A stretch of 64,000 bases of DNA from contig OZ020525.1 of the NCBI GenBank assembly GCA_963971425.1, forward strand, positions 5,811,560 to 5,875,559, read 5' to 3'. Source of the stretch: Bryoerythrophyllum caledonicum (lineage: Eukaryota; Streptophyta; Bryopsida; Pottiales; Pottiaceae). Under the pieces are notes generated by a model. It worked only from the letters and a program-made list of their open reading frames with translations, ran no database searches and had not been told where the DNA came from. The position numbers and the translations under genes are program-made. Below are positions 22,691 through 33,190 of the stretch, one piece after another (the stretch's first letter is position 1; each line of letters starts with the position of its first letter).

Positions 22691-23811
22691 AGAATTTGGG
22701 AGAAGAAAAAAGGTGGGGTATAACAATCAAACAACCCAAAAAAATTGACAAAACCAAAGAAAACAACATAAGCAAGAACAAAGGAAGATGAGAGAGAGGT
22801 TTAGGAGAAAGAGAGGGGAGCAAAGATGAAGGCAACGGTTCCTTCATTCAAGGTAAAAAAAACTAGCCGTTTCAATCTAGCGGTTGAGATCTAGTCATAT
22901 TTTGAATATTTTAATGAGAAAATGTTCGGCCCCTCGGCAAGAGTTTGGATTTCTATTCTTGTTGGACCCAAAATCTCCGCGACGGGCCGAACTCTTGGCG
23001 CCAAAATTCTCAAAAAGTGCTGCCATGTAAGCATTTTGGTGCCCTTCGGCCCTTGGCCCTTGGCCCCTAGTGTGAAGCCCCACGGGCTGATTTTCAGCTC
23101 TAGACCAATCAAATTGCTAGAATTGCTCGGCCCCTCGAGCTCGGCCCCTAGTGTGAAACCCCCCTAAGATATTCACATAGCAATTCTAGGGATAGTGTCC
23201 TACACTACTGCCAACTTTGACACCCTCCCAAGGGTTGAGGAAATTATCTTTGCCCATGGAATTTTTGGAGAGAAAACACCTTCATGTTGATTAAATGTGT
23301 GAATAATATCCAAGTCCAAAAGATCCACACAAAAAAATAATATTCCAAATCTACCAACATGTGTGGTTGTGAGAAACAAACGGGAAAACCATTTGACTAT
23401 TTCCAACTTTGACACCCTCCCTTGGGTTGAGAATTTGCTATTTCAACGTGAATTTTTTGGCACAAGATCATCTTTATGTTGATAACATGTGTGAAAAGTT
23501 TCAAGGTCAGGAAATGTATTAAAAAAAGATACTTAAAATCTACTAACAATGGGGGTAGTTGTGAGAAAAGTTTCACAGCTGCCTACTTTGACACCCTTCC
23601 AAAGATTAAAAAAAATCATTTTTCCATGGAATTTTTGGCTTGAAACCATCTCTACGTTGATTGCAGTTGTAGAGGGTTTCAAATCCAAAAGATCCACACA
23701 AAAAAACATATTCTAAATCTACCAACGTGTATGTCCACCATTTGCGTCAATCACTTCTTGTAACCTAGAAGGCATAAAATGATATAGTTGAAGGAGCTTT
23801 GTACCACTGAC

Positions 23812-24545
23812 TTACTTCCATTCTCTTTCAAGAACAACCTTCAACGCATATAATTTTCTAGGGCATTCTTTGCCATGTTGCACAACATCTTTTAGCATCC
23901 TCCAAAGGTTCTCGATTGGATTGAGATCGGGAGAGTGTGGAGGCCATTTGAACTTCTTGAGAAAGCATGTTTGTCTCCATTCTTCACATTTTTGCTGCAA
24001 TGGACGGATGCGCCATCTTCCAAAAGCACTCCTTCTGGAACTCGACCTATGAAATGAACCAATTTGCCATCGTAAACCACTTTTACAAAATCCTTAGGAG
24101 AATGCCGACTTTTAGGCATAAAGGCAAGTTCTGACTTTTGTCCTGCAGCAAATGCGCCCCAAATCATCAGAGAAGTCCGTCCACTTTAAAAAGTAGAAAC
24201 TATACAACTTCGTGCAACTAATGCACCCCAAATCATTAGAAAAGTCCGTCCTCTTTAAAAAGTATAAAACTATACAACTTGATGAATAGTGCTCATATGC
24301 ACTTTTCCAAACATAAATTTGCCGATAAATTTTTCCAATTTCAAAAGTAGATTCATTTGACCAAACAATACATTCCCATTATTTTGCACTCCATCTACGG
24401 TACTTCTGAGCAAAAGTTAATCGCTAAGATATGTGACGAGGTGTTAAAAAAGGTTTCTTGACTACAATTCAATCAAAAATGCCAGTTCTATGTAGAAGCC
24501 TTTGAATAGTACGTCTACACACTTGAGTAGGACATATACTAGTAA
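23812..24545 (-). pseudogene. Tc1-like (DD34E) transposase, heavily decayed
   Basis: DDE transposase of the Tc1/mariner superfamily. Minus-strand reading gives, in order, RRTIQRLLHRTG (HTH linker), a WSNESTF segment where family members carry WSDEST, MIWGAFAAG, VLLEDGASVH (second catalytic Asp) and SPDLNPIENLW (catalytic Glu). One base lost in an A-run near 23993 separates the last two; with it restored there are 34 residues between Asp and Glu, the Tc1 spacing. The first catalytic Asp is Asn here and several stops are present, so it is dead. Plant mariner elements are usually DD39D; a DD34E type is unusual in plants (recalled knowledge). Confidence 0.75.
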
Positions 24546-24654
24546 TTCAGCCACTTCTATGTAAGATAGCCCATACATGTGATTTAATGTGAATGGATCA
24601 ACCAATACATGTTAATTAATGCAATCAACCAGCCCATACACGTAAATTAATGTA

Positions 24655-25829
24655 AAACAATAAACCCATATGCACATGTGCCCATAACACTCAGCCCATA
24701 TGCCCACTTAGCCCATATGCCCATAACACTCAGCCTATATGCCCGCTGAGCCCATATGCCCATAACACTCAGCCTATATGCCCGTTGAGCCCATATGCCC
24801 ATAACACTCAACACATATGCCCACTTAGCCCATATGCCCGCTGAGCCCATATGCCCATAACACTCAGCCTATATGCCCGTTGAGCCCATATGCCCATAAC
24901 ACTCAACACATATGCCCACTTAGCCCATATGCCCGCTGAGCCCATATGCCCATAACACTCAACACATATGCCCACTTAGCCCATATGTCTATAACACTCA
25001 GCCCATATGTCTATAACACTCAGCCCATATGTCTATAACACTCAGCCCATATGCCCACTTAGCCCATATGTCTATAACACTCAGCCCATATGCCCACTTA
25101 GCCCATATGTCTATAACACTAAGCCCATATGCCTACTCAGCCCATATGCCCACTTAGCCCATATGTCTATAACACTCAGCCCATATGCCTACTCAGCCCA
25201 TATGCCTACTCAGCCCATATGTCTATAACACTCAGCCTATATGCCTACTCAGCCCATATGCCCACTTAGCCCATATGTCTATAACACTCAGCCCATATGC
25301 CTACTCAGCCCATATGCCTACTCAGCCCATATGTCTATAACACTCAGCCTATATGCCTACTCAGCCCATATGCCCACTTAGCCCATATGTCTATAACACT
25401 CAGCCCATATGCCTACTCAGCCCATATGCCCACTTAGCCCATATGTCTATAACACTCAGCCCATATGCCTACTCAGCCCATATGCCCACTTAGCCCATAT
25501 GTCTATAACACTCAGCCCATATGCCTACTCAGCCCATATGCCCACTTAGCCCATATGTCTATAACACTCAGCCCATATGCCTACTCAGCCCATATGCCCA
25601 CTTAGCCCATATGTCTATAACACTCAGCCCATATGCCTACTCAGCCCATATGCCTACTCAGCCCATATGCCCATACATATAAAGCAGTTGACCCATATGC
25701 CCATACATATAAAGTAGTTGACCCATATGCCCATACATATAAAGCAGTTGACCCATATGCCCATACATATAAAGTAATTGACCCATATGCCCATACATAT
25801 AAAGCAGTTGACCCATATGCCCATTTTGA
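24655..25829. repeat. Minisatellite of CCCATATGCC / CCCATATGTCTATAACACTCAG units
   Basis: About 1.2 kb of 12-21-bp modules built on AGCCCATATG, combined into higher-order units of about 51-54 bp (CCCACTTAGCCCATATGTC..., CCTACTCAG...). The last ~180 bp switch to a 35-bp module (CATACATATAAAGCAGTTGA). Both strands stay open in places, giving low-complexity frames such as repeated SPYVYNTQP; these are not genes. It lies inside the Tc1-like element. Confidence 0.95.
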
Positions 25830-26960
25830 ATTAAAACACTCCTACATCACACATGACACTCTCGGCTCTCAATATCACCTTAACATTTAATCTATCACAA
25901 ATCACACGACAAATCACACACAACATTCCCTTTACATAAAGCGCAATAGATATTTAGAGGAGAAAAATTATCATGTGTGTACAACATTCCCTTTACATAG
26001 TGCGCAATAGATATTTAGAGGAGAAAACTCGTCATGCCTGTATAATGCACATTTTATTACCAAGTGGATTCTTCTACATGAAACAACTCTACACGTTTAC
26101 ATGTAGATGTTATTGATCTTGTTGAGAAGCATTTATGTTTGGTGGCTTAGTCGCATGACCAATGCGGAAGCACGAGGTGTCAACGATATTTTGACATCTT
26201 GAATATGTCCTTTTAATTGTTTCTCATAGTCACACAACGTTGGTAGATATTAAATCATTTTTTTGTATACATCTTTTGGCTTAAAATTTATCCCACATTT
26301 TACCAACATAGAGATGATCTTGGGTCAAAAATTTCATTACGTATCAACAAAGTTTCAATCCTAGAGAGGGTGCTAAAGTTGGAAGTAGTGGAAAATTGTC
26401 CCCTTTGTTTCTCACAACTACACACGCTGGTAGATTTGGCATATGTTTTTTTGTGTGGATCTTTTGGATTTGAAACCCTCCACAATTGCAATCAACGTAG
26501 AGATGGTTTCAAGCCAAAAATTCCATGGAAAAATGATTTTTTTTAATCTTTGGAAGGGTGTCAAAGTAGGCAGCTGTGAAACTTTTCTCACAACTACCCC
26601 CATTGTTAGTAGATTTTAAGTATCTTTTTTTAATACATTTCCTGACCTTGAAACTTTTCACACATGTTATCAACATAAAGATGATCTTGTGCCAAAAAAT
26701 TCACGTTGAAATAGCAAATTCTCAACCCAAGGGAGGGTGTCAAAGTTGGAAATAGTCAAATGGTTTTCCCGTTTGTTTCTCACAACCACACATGTTGGTA
26801 GATTTGGAATATTATTTTTTTGAGTGGATCTTTTGGACTTGGATATTATTCACACATTTAATCAACATGGAGGTGTTTTCTCTCCAAAAATTCCATGGGC
26901 AAAGATAATTTCCTCAACCCTTGGGAGTCAAAGTTGGCAACAGTGTAGGGCACTATCTTT

Positions 26961-27067
26961 GGAATTGTTATTGCCCTACACTCTGGAATTGTTATTGCCC
27001 TACACTCTGGAATTGTTATTGCCCTACACTCTGGAATTGTTATTGCCCTACACTCTGGAATTGTTAT
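26961..27067. repeat. 24-bp tandem repeat, about 4.5 copies
   Basis: Unit GGAATTGTTATTGCCCTACA plus CTCT, repeated from 26961. It sits at the right arm of the Tc1-like element; the unit contains part of the terminal sequence (CCTACACT), so it probably arose by slippage within the inverted repeat. Confidence 0.9.
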
Positions 27068-27532
27068 GTGAATATCTTAGCTATCCGGTATTGTACATCT
27101 TCGATGCTATATTAAAAACTCCACTACATTACAATTTTACACAAATCCACTACTTTAGAGTCATGTGTGATTATGGCATAACACTCTCAAATGAAATAGA
27201 AATATTAAATAAACTAAAAAATTCAACTTTCAATTTTTGCAAAAACATTTTTTTGAAAAATAGTTTATTCCTATAATAATTAAATAATCTTATTATTTTT
27301 ATCATTCTATAATTTCAAGAAAACAATAAAAATGTCTTTGATTTGTGTAATTTTACTAGGAGGAAAATGCTCAACATATTCAAGCAAGGAATGGAAGAAC
27401 TAATTATCTTTTCACCAAATGATGTTACCACTCAAAAATAAGTTGGATTCAAACTGCTAAAGCTTCATATGTAGACCATATATTCAAAATGGTTGTAGAA
27501 GGCAAAAGAAGCTCATGCCTTGAACTTCTTAA

Positions 27533-27823
27533 CCCTTTAACGCCTACAAGGCCCTTGTGGGGTCAATTTTGGTGTTTTTGCTCTTAGAACTCTTTCCACA
27601 ATAAGCCATTGTCGCTCACGTCCTTTGAACGCGTTCTAAGCTCCTCGTTAACTTTCCAACAAATCTCTCCAATTTCTTATCCATGTAGGCATTAACAAAC
27701 TTCAGTGATTTCCATAAAGTGGGATCATGCTGAAATGTACTCACTATATAGATGATCCTCTACCTGACCTATTATACTCATAGATTCTCCCAAACTCTCA
27801 TGGTCCACTTAGGCATTTAAGGG
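27533..27823. mobile_element. piggyBac-like MITE, copy 2 (291 bp)
   Basis: Flanked by TTAA (27529-27532 and 27824-27827). Left end CCCTTTAACGCCTACAAG, right end inverted CCCTTAAATGCCTAAG. Similar to the ends of 15115-15902. TTAA target and CCC-starting ends point to piggyBac. No coding capacity. Confidence 0.6.
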
Positions 27824-27827
27824 TTAA

Positions 27828-28580
27828 TAAGTGGAAAGAAAAACCATGATCCTCTCATTAAAAACCATGAAATTTGCTAAGTTCAAACCTAATCAGCAAG
27901 TACTTCAATACATATTTTGGAGTTAAATGGGTGCTTATGCTTAACTCCTAGTTATCGGGAGGTTTACCTTATATAGTACTAGCCTCAAGAAGGGTGTCAT
28001 ATTGGAAGACTGTCTCTCTATTGCTCTCCGAAATTCAATGTCCATCTAGAAGGGGTTCAGAAACTCACTATGTGTCCTTTGTAGTCAAGCGCTGGGTAAA
28101 GAAGTATATCCTCCGGTAATGAAAAACATCTGCCACCACATACAAGAGACATCAACCGTCTCATGCTGTTCCTGAAACTGATCTCATAATTGTTAAGAAC
28201 GGGTATGAACACTAGGAAATTTTATGCTCAGCACTGAGCAGTGACATTCCAGGAACAAAAATACCTCCGAGTGCACAAATCTGTACAGCTGGCTTGCACT
28301 CCTCCCCTACAAATTCCACATGAAAATTCAGAGAGAAAAGCAACTTGAAATCCAAGTACTTGCAGAAACATTTAAATGACAATTACATAAAACATTCAAT
28401 TAAAAAGCAAGACTCACAACTTCATTAACATCTTATGCACACACACTACCATCTTCTTATCTTCTTATGCACACACAATACCATATTACTGAGGCGGAGG
28501 AACTGAAATACCAGGTCATCCGAATTCATCACGTCATTTCTGAATTAAAGACAGAGAAATCACAGAAAACAACACCTCAC
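27828..28580. other. Intergenic, nothing recognised
   Basis: No supported gene; leads into the ETHE1 exon fragment. Confidence 0.4.
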
Positions 28581-28697
28581 CTAAATATCTGTGCGACCAC
28601 AGCCACGAATGAGAAGAGCATCTCCTGTGAACGCCATCCGTGGCCGCGGTTGCTCTACACCTACTCCAGTGACAGACGTCATACGCATAAAACTCTG
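28581..28697 (-). pseudogene. ETHE1-like persulfide dioxygenase exon fragment
   Basis: ETHE1 is a mitochondrial metallo-beta-lactamase-fold sulfur dioxygenase. Minus-strand translation gives PRPRMAFTGDALLIRGCG then RTD, matching the conserved FTGDALLIRGCGRTDFQ block that includes a metal-ligand Asp. The exon ends at a donor (GTGAGG at 28580). The last codon before it is TAG where the family has CAG (Gln), so a C-to-T nonsense mutation is inferred. Upstream (about 28660-28697) similarity is weak (SVTGVGVEQ). No other ETHE1 exon was recognised nearby, so this is an isolated fragment. Confidence 0.65.
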
Positions 28698-28783
28698 AGT
28701 CGGTACCTCACTGACGGTGAAGAAAACGATGTCGTCGATCCACCTACTCTTGCAAAAGTGAAACCGCTGTGCAAAGAAGAGCG

Positions 28784-28869
28784 TCCGACCGCCTGAATTC
28801 GAACCAGTGACCTAAGGATCTCTGCAAACTCTACAGTCCTCCGCTGTATCAACTGAGATAAATACCCGC
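28784..28869 (-). pseudogene. tRNA-Tyr(GTA) pseudogene with intron
   Basis: On the minus strand, ATCTCAGTTGATACAG (D arm), CGGAGGACTGTAG (anticodon GTA), a short AGTTTGCAG-like intron remnant, ATCCTTAGGTC and ACTGGTTCGAAT (T arm) match the plant tRNA-Tyr, which always has an intron. The acceptor stem and the 3' side of the T stem no longer pair (CGGGTAT against CGGTCGG), so it is a relic. Confidence 0.6.
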
Positions 28870-29027
28870 TTCGGGAGCATTAACAACAAAGGCACAAGGC
28901 CCAAGAACAAAGCCATGAGGGCGAAGGCACAGAGCCAAGAGCCAGGGGGAAAGAGACCCCAAAACCCCGCTTCCAAGTGAAAGAAGGGGCAGTTTCAAAG
29001 TAGAACAAAAAAACTCCCCGATGGTAA

Positions 29028-29085
29028 AGTCCTAAAGATACTCGAACGAGTGACCAGAGAGTTGTACCTACTGAGCTATGGTCAG
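29028..29085 (-). pseudogene. tRNA-like relic lacking an anticodon arm
   Basis: Minus strand shows a D-arm-like CATAGCTCAGTAGGTA and a T-arm-like CGTTCGAGTATC only ~30 nt apart, as if the anticodon arm had been deleted. Identity cannot be set. Confidence 0.35.
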
Positions 29086-29142
29086 GAAAATAATTATAGT
29101 GTGATCAGAGGGGCAAACCACTCCTGTGACAGAGGGATACAA

Positions 29143-29223
29143 TGTTCACAGTGGGATTCGAACCCACGCCCTTTCGGACCAGAACCTTAATCTGGCGCCT
29201 TAGACCAACTCGGCCATATGAAC
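29143..29223 (-). tRNA. tRNA-Leu (anticodon AAG)
   Basis: 81 nt on the minus strand. Acceptor GTTCATA pairs with TGTGAAC (one T-G wobble) followed by discriminator A. D arm GGCCGAGTTGGTCTAAGGC; anticodon stem CCAGA/TCTGG with loop TTAAGGT, anticodon AAG reading CTT; long variable arm with GTCCGAAAGGGC typical of leucine; T arm GTGGGTTCGAATCCCAC with a perfect stem. A- and B-box internal promoters are intact. A TTTT terminator is not evident directly downstream. It lies among gene and tRNA relics but itself looks functional. Confidence 0.93.
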
Positions 29224-29334
29224 ATGTCAGCCGACCACCCGGTACCTGACCACCAACTGGTTCGTTGACACTATAGCACTGCACAGTGCAGGACAACCAT
29301 CAACCTCTGGACGGCATATCGAGGGCACCTCTGT

Positions 29335-29790
29335 TCTATCCTCGCACATAATTCCCTGAACGTTGTGCCAATTCCACCATGCTCTGTAACCTCATTGCAT
29401 CATCAGAAACAGACTCGCATCATAAGAACAGGCTTGCTTCATAAGAACCAGGCACCAGAAGAACTAACTTGCATCACGACGCACCAATAGCAACCACCAA
29501 ATCCGCACAACCCATCTGGATGCACCTCTGCTCTTACCTTGCATATGATTCCCTGAACGCTGTGCCGATTCCACCATACTCTCCAACCTCACTGCATCAT
29601 CAGAAACAGACTTGTATAATCAGAAACAGACTCGCATCGTCAGAACAGGCTTGCATCATAAGAACCAGGGTCACTGGCATCATAAGAACTGACTTGCATC
29701 ATGACGCACCAATAGCAACCACCAAATCCGCACCACCCATCGGGATGCACCCCTGCTCTTACATTGCATGAATCCCTGGATGTTGTGCCG
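29335..29790. repeat. ~240-bp tandem duplication with CATCAGAAACAGAC subrepeats
   Basis: Two and a half copies of a ~240-bp block (TTCCCTGAACG..., CACGACGCACCAATAGC...), each holding shorter CATCATAAGAACAGGCTTGC units. It borders, and may duplicate, sequence next to the histidine-kinase exon. Confidence 0.7.
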
Positions 29791-31105
29791 ATGCCAGAGT
29801 CCGCACCAGATTGAGCCTTAGAAAGATCAAGAATAAGCTGCAGCACAACATCGCCAGATGACACCATGACATCCACTAGCTGCCGCTGTTCCTCGTCAAG
29901 CTGCGTAGTGGCCAAGACCTCAGCCATGCTCACTACACCTGATAGGGGAGAACGAATTTCATGAGACATCGTTGCCCGCATTGTTTCCCTGCAAAAACTC
30001 AATGGTTTCTTTCCTCTTGAGAACATATATGGTGTGGAAAATAAAAAGCATAGAAAGAATCCTATAATCATATCGATGATAGAAGATAGCTGAAGAGAAA
30101 CTCAAACAAATTAACATAAAGTAGTACGATGTCCTTATTAACAATATCAAACATCCATATACTTCTTACAAAAGATGGAACCTGGCAAGTATGATATGCT
30201 GGCAGCATAAACTGAGAGACCAACCAGACGTGGAGGTGAAATTTAACCAACAGGGTGAATGACTGCTAAAAACACCAGCAGATTAAGACATCCTAGATGG
30301 CATTTTAAAATAAAAAGACCCAAACCCCGTACCTCATTTCATTCTTCAAGTGAGTTATGACGAGTCTTGAAGGAACGTATCCGTAATGTGAATAGTTTTG
30401 TGCAGCTCAGCTTCCATGGCTTTCTGCACAACAACGTCCTGCTCGCGAAGACGGGCAATACGTTCACGTTTGTCCACCTGTTCACTAATATCCAAGGCAA
30501 TATAGTTGACAACCCATCACCTCCCCTGACCGGCTCAATACGGGTTCTACAGCAATAAAAAATGTCTTTTCACCAAAAAGGTCTGTGTTGAAAGTAATAT
30601 CTCGTTTCCGCATTACCACACGCTTGAAATCCATCAGCTCCAGCACTCCAATCCCCTGATATATCTCAACATCTGTCTTACCAATCGCCACCTGCGTTGC
30701 GCTCATCTCGTCTCACCCTGATGCACTGGTACTGGATCATCTCAAGGCACAAACAAACAGCCGTCTCGGAGATCAATAATGCACTTCCCTCTACTAAACC
30801 ACTGTAATGCTGAGCGCGCCTACCATGCACTCACCTTGGCCACATGGCGCATGCAGCAATCCAGTTTAGGTGAAGGAACCTGAACGTCATGCTATCCACG
30901 GGCCTGAACGTGGATGAAAGGGCCGTGTGAAACGGGGCACAAGACCGCTGTTGAAGAAACCATACGCCATGAGCGCGATGGCTGGCACGGCATTGATGAT
31001 CGCAAACATGTCATTCATCTCAAAAGGCCCTTCGCGTGGCTTGTGGTGCAACTGGAAAATCACAAGCGCCACAAATTTAATGACAAGTTCATATCCTGGA
31101 GCCAA
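29790..31105 (-). pseudogene. PAS / histidine kinase gene fragment
   Basis: Plant hybrid histidine kinases start phosphorelays by autophosphorylating a His in the H-box. Minus-strand exons, in order: about 31105-30887, a hydrophobic segment preceding KPREGPF and NDMFAIINAV (putative membrane segments); about 30706-30510, a PAS-like domain (KTDVEIYQGIG ... FFIAVEPVLSRSGEVMG) that shifts frame and continues as YIALDISEQVDKRERIARLR; then an exon from acceptor 29988 with the H-box [17 protein letters not shown]. It is damaged: frame change in the PAS core, a stop in the linker, and short in-frame losses around the H-box. The ATPase and receiver domains are absent. The architecture resembles PAS-histidine kinases of bryophytes and lycophytes (recalled, not checked). 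Confidence 0.65.
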
Positions 31106-31339
31106 ACAGCGAATCCAAAAGCCAAATCACCCGTGGATAGCATGACGTTCATGCTGTCCACTCACCTCGTACGTATTCCACACCGAATCGTGCCACCGCG
31201 CCCAGCACTCCATGCCAACCTGTGGAGGATCCCCATGGATTGGACGTGTCAAAAGATGCCCTACGAGGCACACGAAAACCTCATAGACTTTCCAAAACAG
31301 CGATGAAAATGACGCGCTCAACTTCGAAGAAGCTCAGTT

Positions 31340-32087
31340 TTGAGCATAAGCTATCTATTCACTTATTGCAACAGGAGAGCCTTACCGCGGCACCAATAGC
31401 TACCGAAAACGTCCCAAATATTTCCAAATAAGGCATTAAAGAGCCCGGCAGAAAAAACATGAAAAATCTTAATCACAGGAGTACAACAAAAGCGTGCGGG
31501 CATTGCAAAATTCCGTTTCGCAAAAAAGAAAAACACATATAAGAAAGAACACGAGCACCGTTTATTCGAAATTCCAACAGCGATTAATCCCCGAACCTGC
31601 ATTTGCCAATGGAAGCGATACAACACAGCGCCAGCGGATAAGGCCGTGAGGCTATGGCGGCGAGCAAGTACACCTTCCGCTCCCCTCCCTGTTCCGCTTC
31701 TTCCTCTCCGGTCGCTCACCAACGCCGCCCGAGCTAACCGCCGAAACTAGCGACGACGCAAAATCAATCGGATTCTTCGCGTTCACCTCGCGCTCCTGCG
31801 GGGAATCATTCGAAATGACGCACACAATCCTTCGCCTCCCGGCAGAACCGGCCACATCCGCCGGCCTCACAAACAACCTGCCGCTCCATCCCAGCGGGTT
31901 GTACACGAGCACCCCCGGCGCAGCATTGCGCACCTTGAAGCTGCTGCACGGCTCGGAACGCACTGCAGATCGACCACACACTCCGCCATCGCCACGGGAA
32001 ATGAAAAAAACAAACAGCAACAACCATTACCAATAGCACTCCAAAAACACCCTTGAATGCAGACGCGCACTCACTAAACCAACTCAC
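31340..32087 (-). other. GC-rich minus-strand open frames, possible first exon of the kinase gene
   Basis: Two overlapping frames (32087-31806, with a hydrophobic N-terminus FGVLLVMVVAVCFFHF; and 32023-31652) are GC-rich, unlike the flanks. Either could be the 5' exon of the histidine-kinase fragment (signal anchor plus extracellular part), but no domain is recognisable. Confidence 0.25.
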
Positions 32088-32113
32088 TAAACCAACTCAC
32101 TAAACCAACTCAA

Positions 32114-32905
32114 CCCGGCAGACCTGCCAGGTTTGGTGGGTCCCCGGGAAGATGCCCACCGCGCTGGCCGGGACCGCCTAACCGGTCAGACGGGATGGTG
32201 GGATCTGACATGGGGCCGGAATATCAGCTCCGTTTGGCGGACAACGCCAAATCTTTTCCGGTCATCATTACCACTCTCTTTCTGCCACTTGGCGGAGTGG
32301 GAGTGGTTGCGGCACTTGACGGAGTGAGAATGGTATGTGACATCTGATGCGGCTCGGTCGCGGCGTGATCAACGGCGATATGCGGTAGCAAGGATGGCTG
32401 TTTACCGGGGAAAAATTAAGTGCTCCCGGCTCGCGGTGTTGAGATGCTCCGGGATGCTCACTGCGGGGCCTGGTTCGGAAAGGCCATCCAGGGACAAATT
32501 GCCCGGTTCTCAGTCCCAGCGGTGGAGATGCTCTAAAAGCATCTCCACTGCGCGGCCTGAAAACCGGGAAATATGGGCGCGAAAGAAATTCAGACGCCGG
32601 GCCCGGAGTGACTCAGGCGACGCATCGTCGCACCGCCGAACTGAAAAAATTCTTGATACCCTGTTGACCATCCATGCCTGGCTGAGGAATGCCACATCCC
32701 CACGTGGAAGATCATTATTGGAAGTCGCGCCCGGTGAAATTATCGAGGAGGCCGCCATTTGGAGCAATTATCCCGTTGCTTTTAAAAATTCCGCCAAAAT
32801 ATTCGCAGATCTACAGTACCCCATGCCCGCGTTGGAGGGGCCATGCCACCCGGACCCCCCAAACCGAGCAAGTCTGCCGGGATGGGGCTCCACGGTGGAG
32901 CTGCT
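32114..32905. mobile_element. Back-to-back MITEs between CCAACTCACTAAA repeats
   Basis: The unit is bordered on both sides by tandem CCAACTCACTAAA repeats (32080-32113; 32906-32965). CCCGGCAGACCTGCC near the left end and its inverse near the right (CCCGGCAGACTTGC) form terminal inverted repeats. In the middle, GTGGAGATGCT and its inverse (32522-32532, 32538-32548) mark what look like two abutting GAGCATCTCCAC-type ends around TAAA. GC-rich frames inside (32337-32909) have no recognisable domain and are not called as genes. Confidence 0.5.
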
Positions 32906-33190
32906 GTAAACCAACTCACTCAACCAACTCACTAAACCAACTCACTAAACCAACTCACTACAAACTAACCGCACGCCCGCCATCTCATAACCTTCTCCTG
33001 TCATTGTCATTGCCACATGGTACATGGAGATTAACCTATAAAGGTCAGTGGGGAACTATACATGCGGTCGCGTATTTTTTACTCTTAATATATAATAAGG
33101 GTACTAAAATTAGCAAGACATACACCTTCGGATTGAAGATTCTTCAACTAACAACTTTCATTTTGAGGTCATTTCAATATTTGAACCTTA

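Larger units (their letters stand above)
19944..23164. mobile_element. PIF/Harbinger transposon (3221 bp)
   Basis: Left end GGGGCGTTTCACACTA, right end inverted GGGGGGTTTCACACTA, flanked by TAA (19941-19943; 23165-23167). Secondary inverted GGCCGA-rich stretches lie inside both ends. It carries the two genes diagnostic of the superfamily, a DDE nuclease (+) and a Myb/SANT-like protein (-), arranged convergently. Both have lesions, so it is probably immobile. It is inserted in the left arm of the Tc1-like element. Confidence 0.9.
19927..27093. mobile_element. Degenerate Tc1/mariner element with long inverted arms and nested Harbinger
   Basis: The inner arms match in inverse orientation: 23199-about 23740 versus about 26400-26951, starting CCTACACTACTGCCAACTTT. 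The homology continues outward: TAAGATATTCACATA (23165-) matches the inverse of 27067-27081, and across the Harbinger insertion AATACCCGG (19928-) matches the inverse AATACCGG near 27085. Ends at TA (19925-19926 and 27094-27095) are therefore proposed. Between the arms lie a decayed Tc1-like transposase (23812-24545, minus) and a large minisatellite. Exact termini are uncertain because GAAGATG is also shared outside the TA on both sides. Confidence 0.6.

Noticed and set aside
24647..25890. Open frames on both strands in the CCCATATG array
   Set aside because: They arise because the repeat modules lack stops; amino-acid sequence is only a translation of the minisatellite.
30914..31306. 130-residue plus-strand frame opposite the histidine-kinase exons
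   Set aside because: Antisense to the recognisable kinase fragment; no family features.
31652..32909. Several GC-rich ORFs of 70-190 residues as host genes
   Set aside because: No domains, overlapping frames on both strands and position within MITE-like sequence; composition explains the openness.
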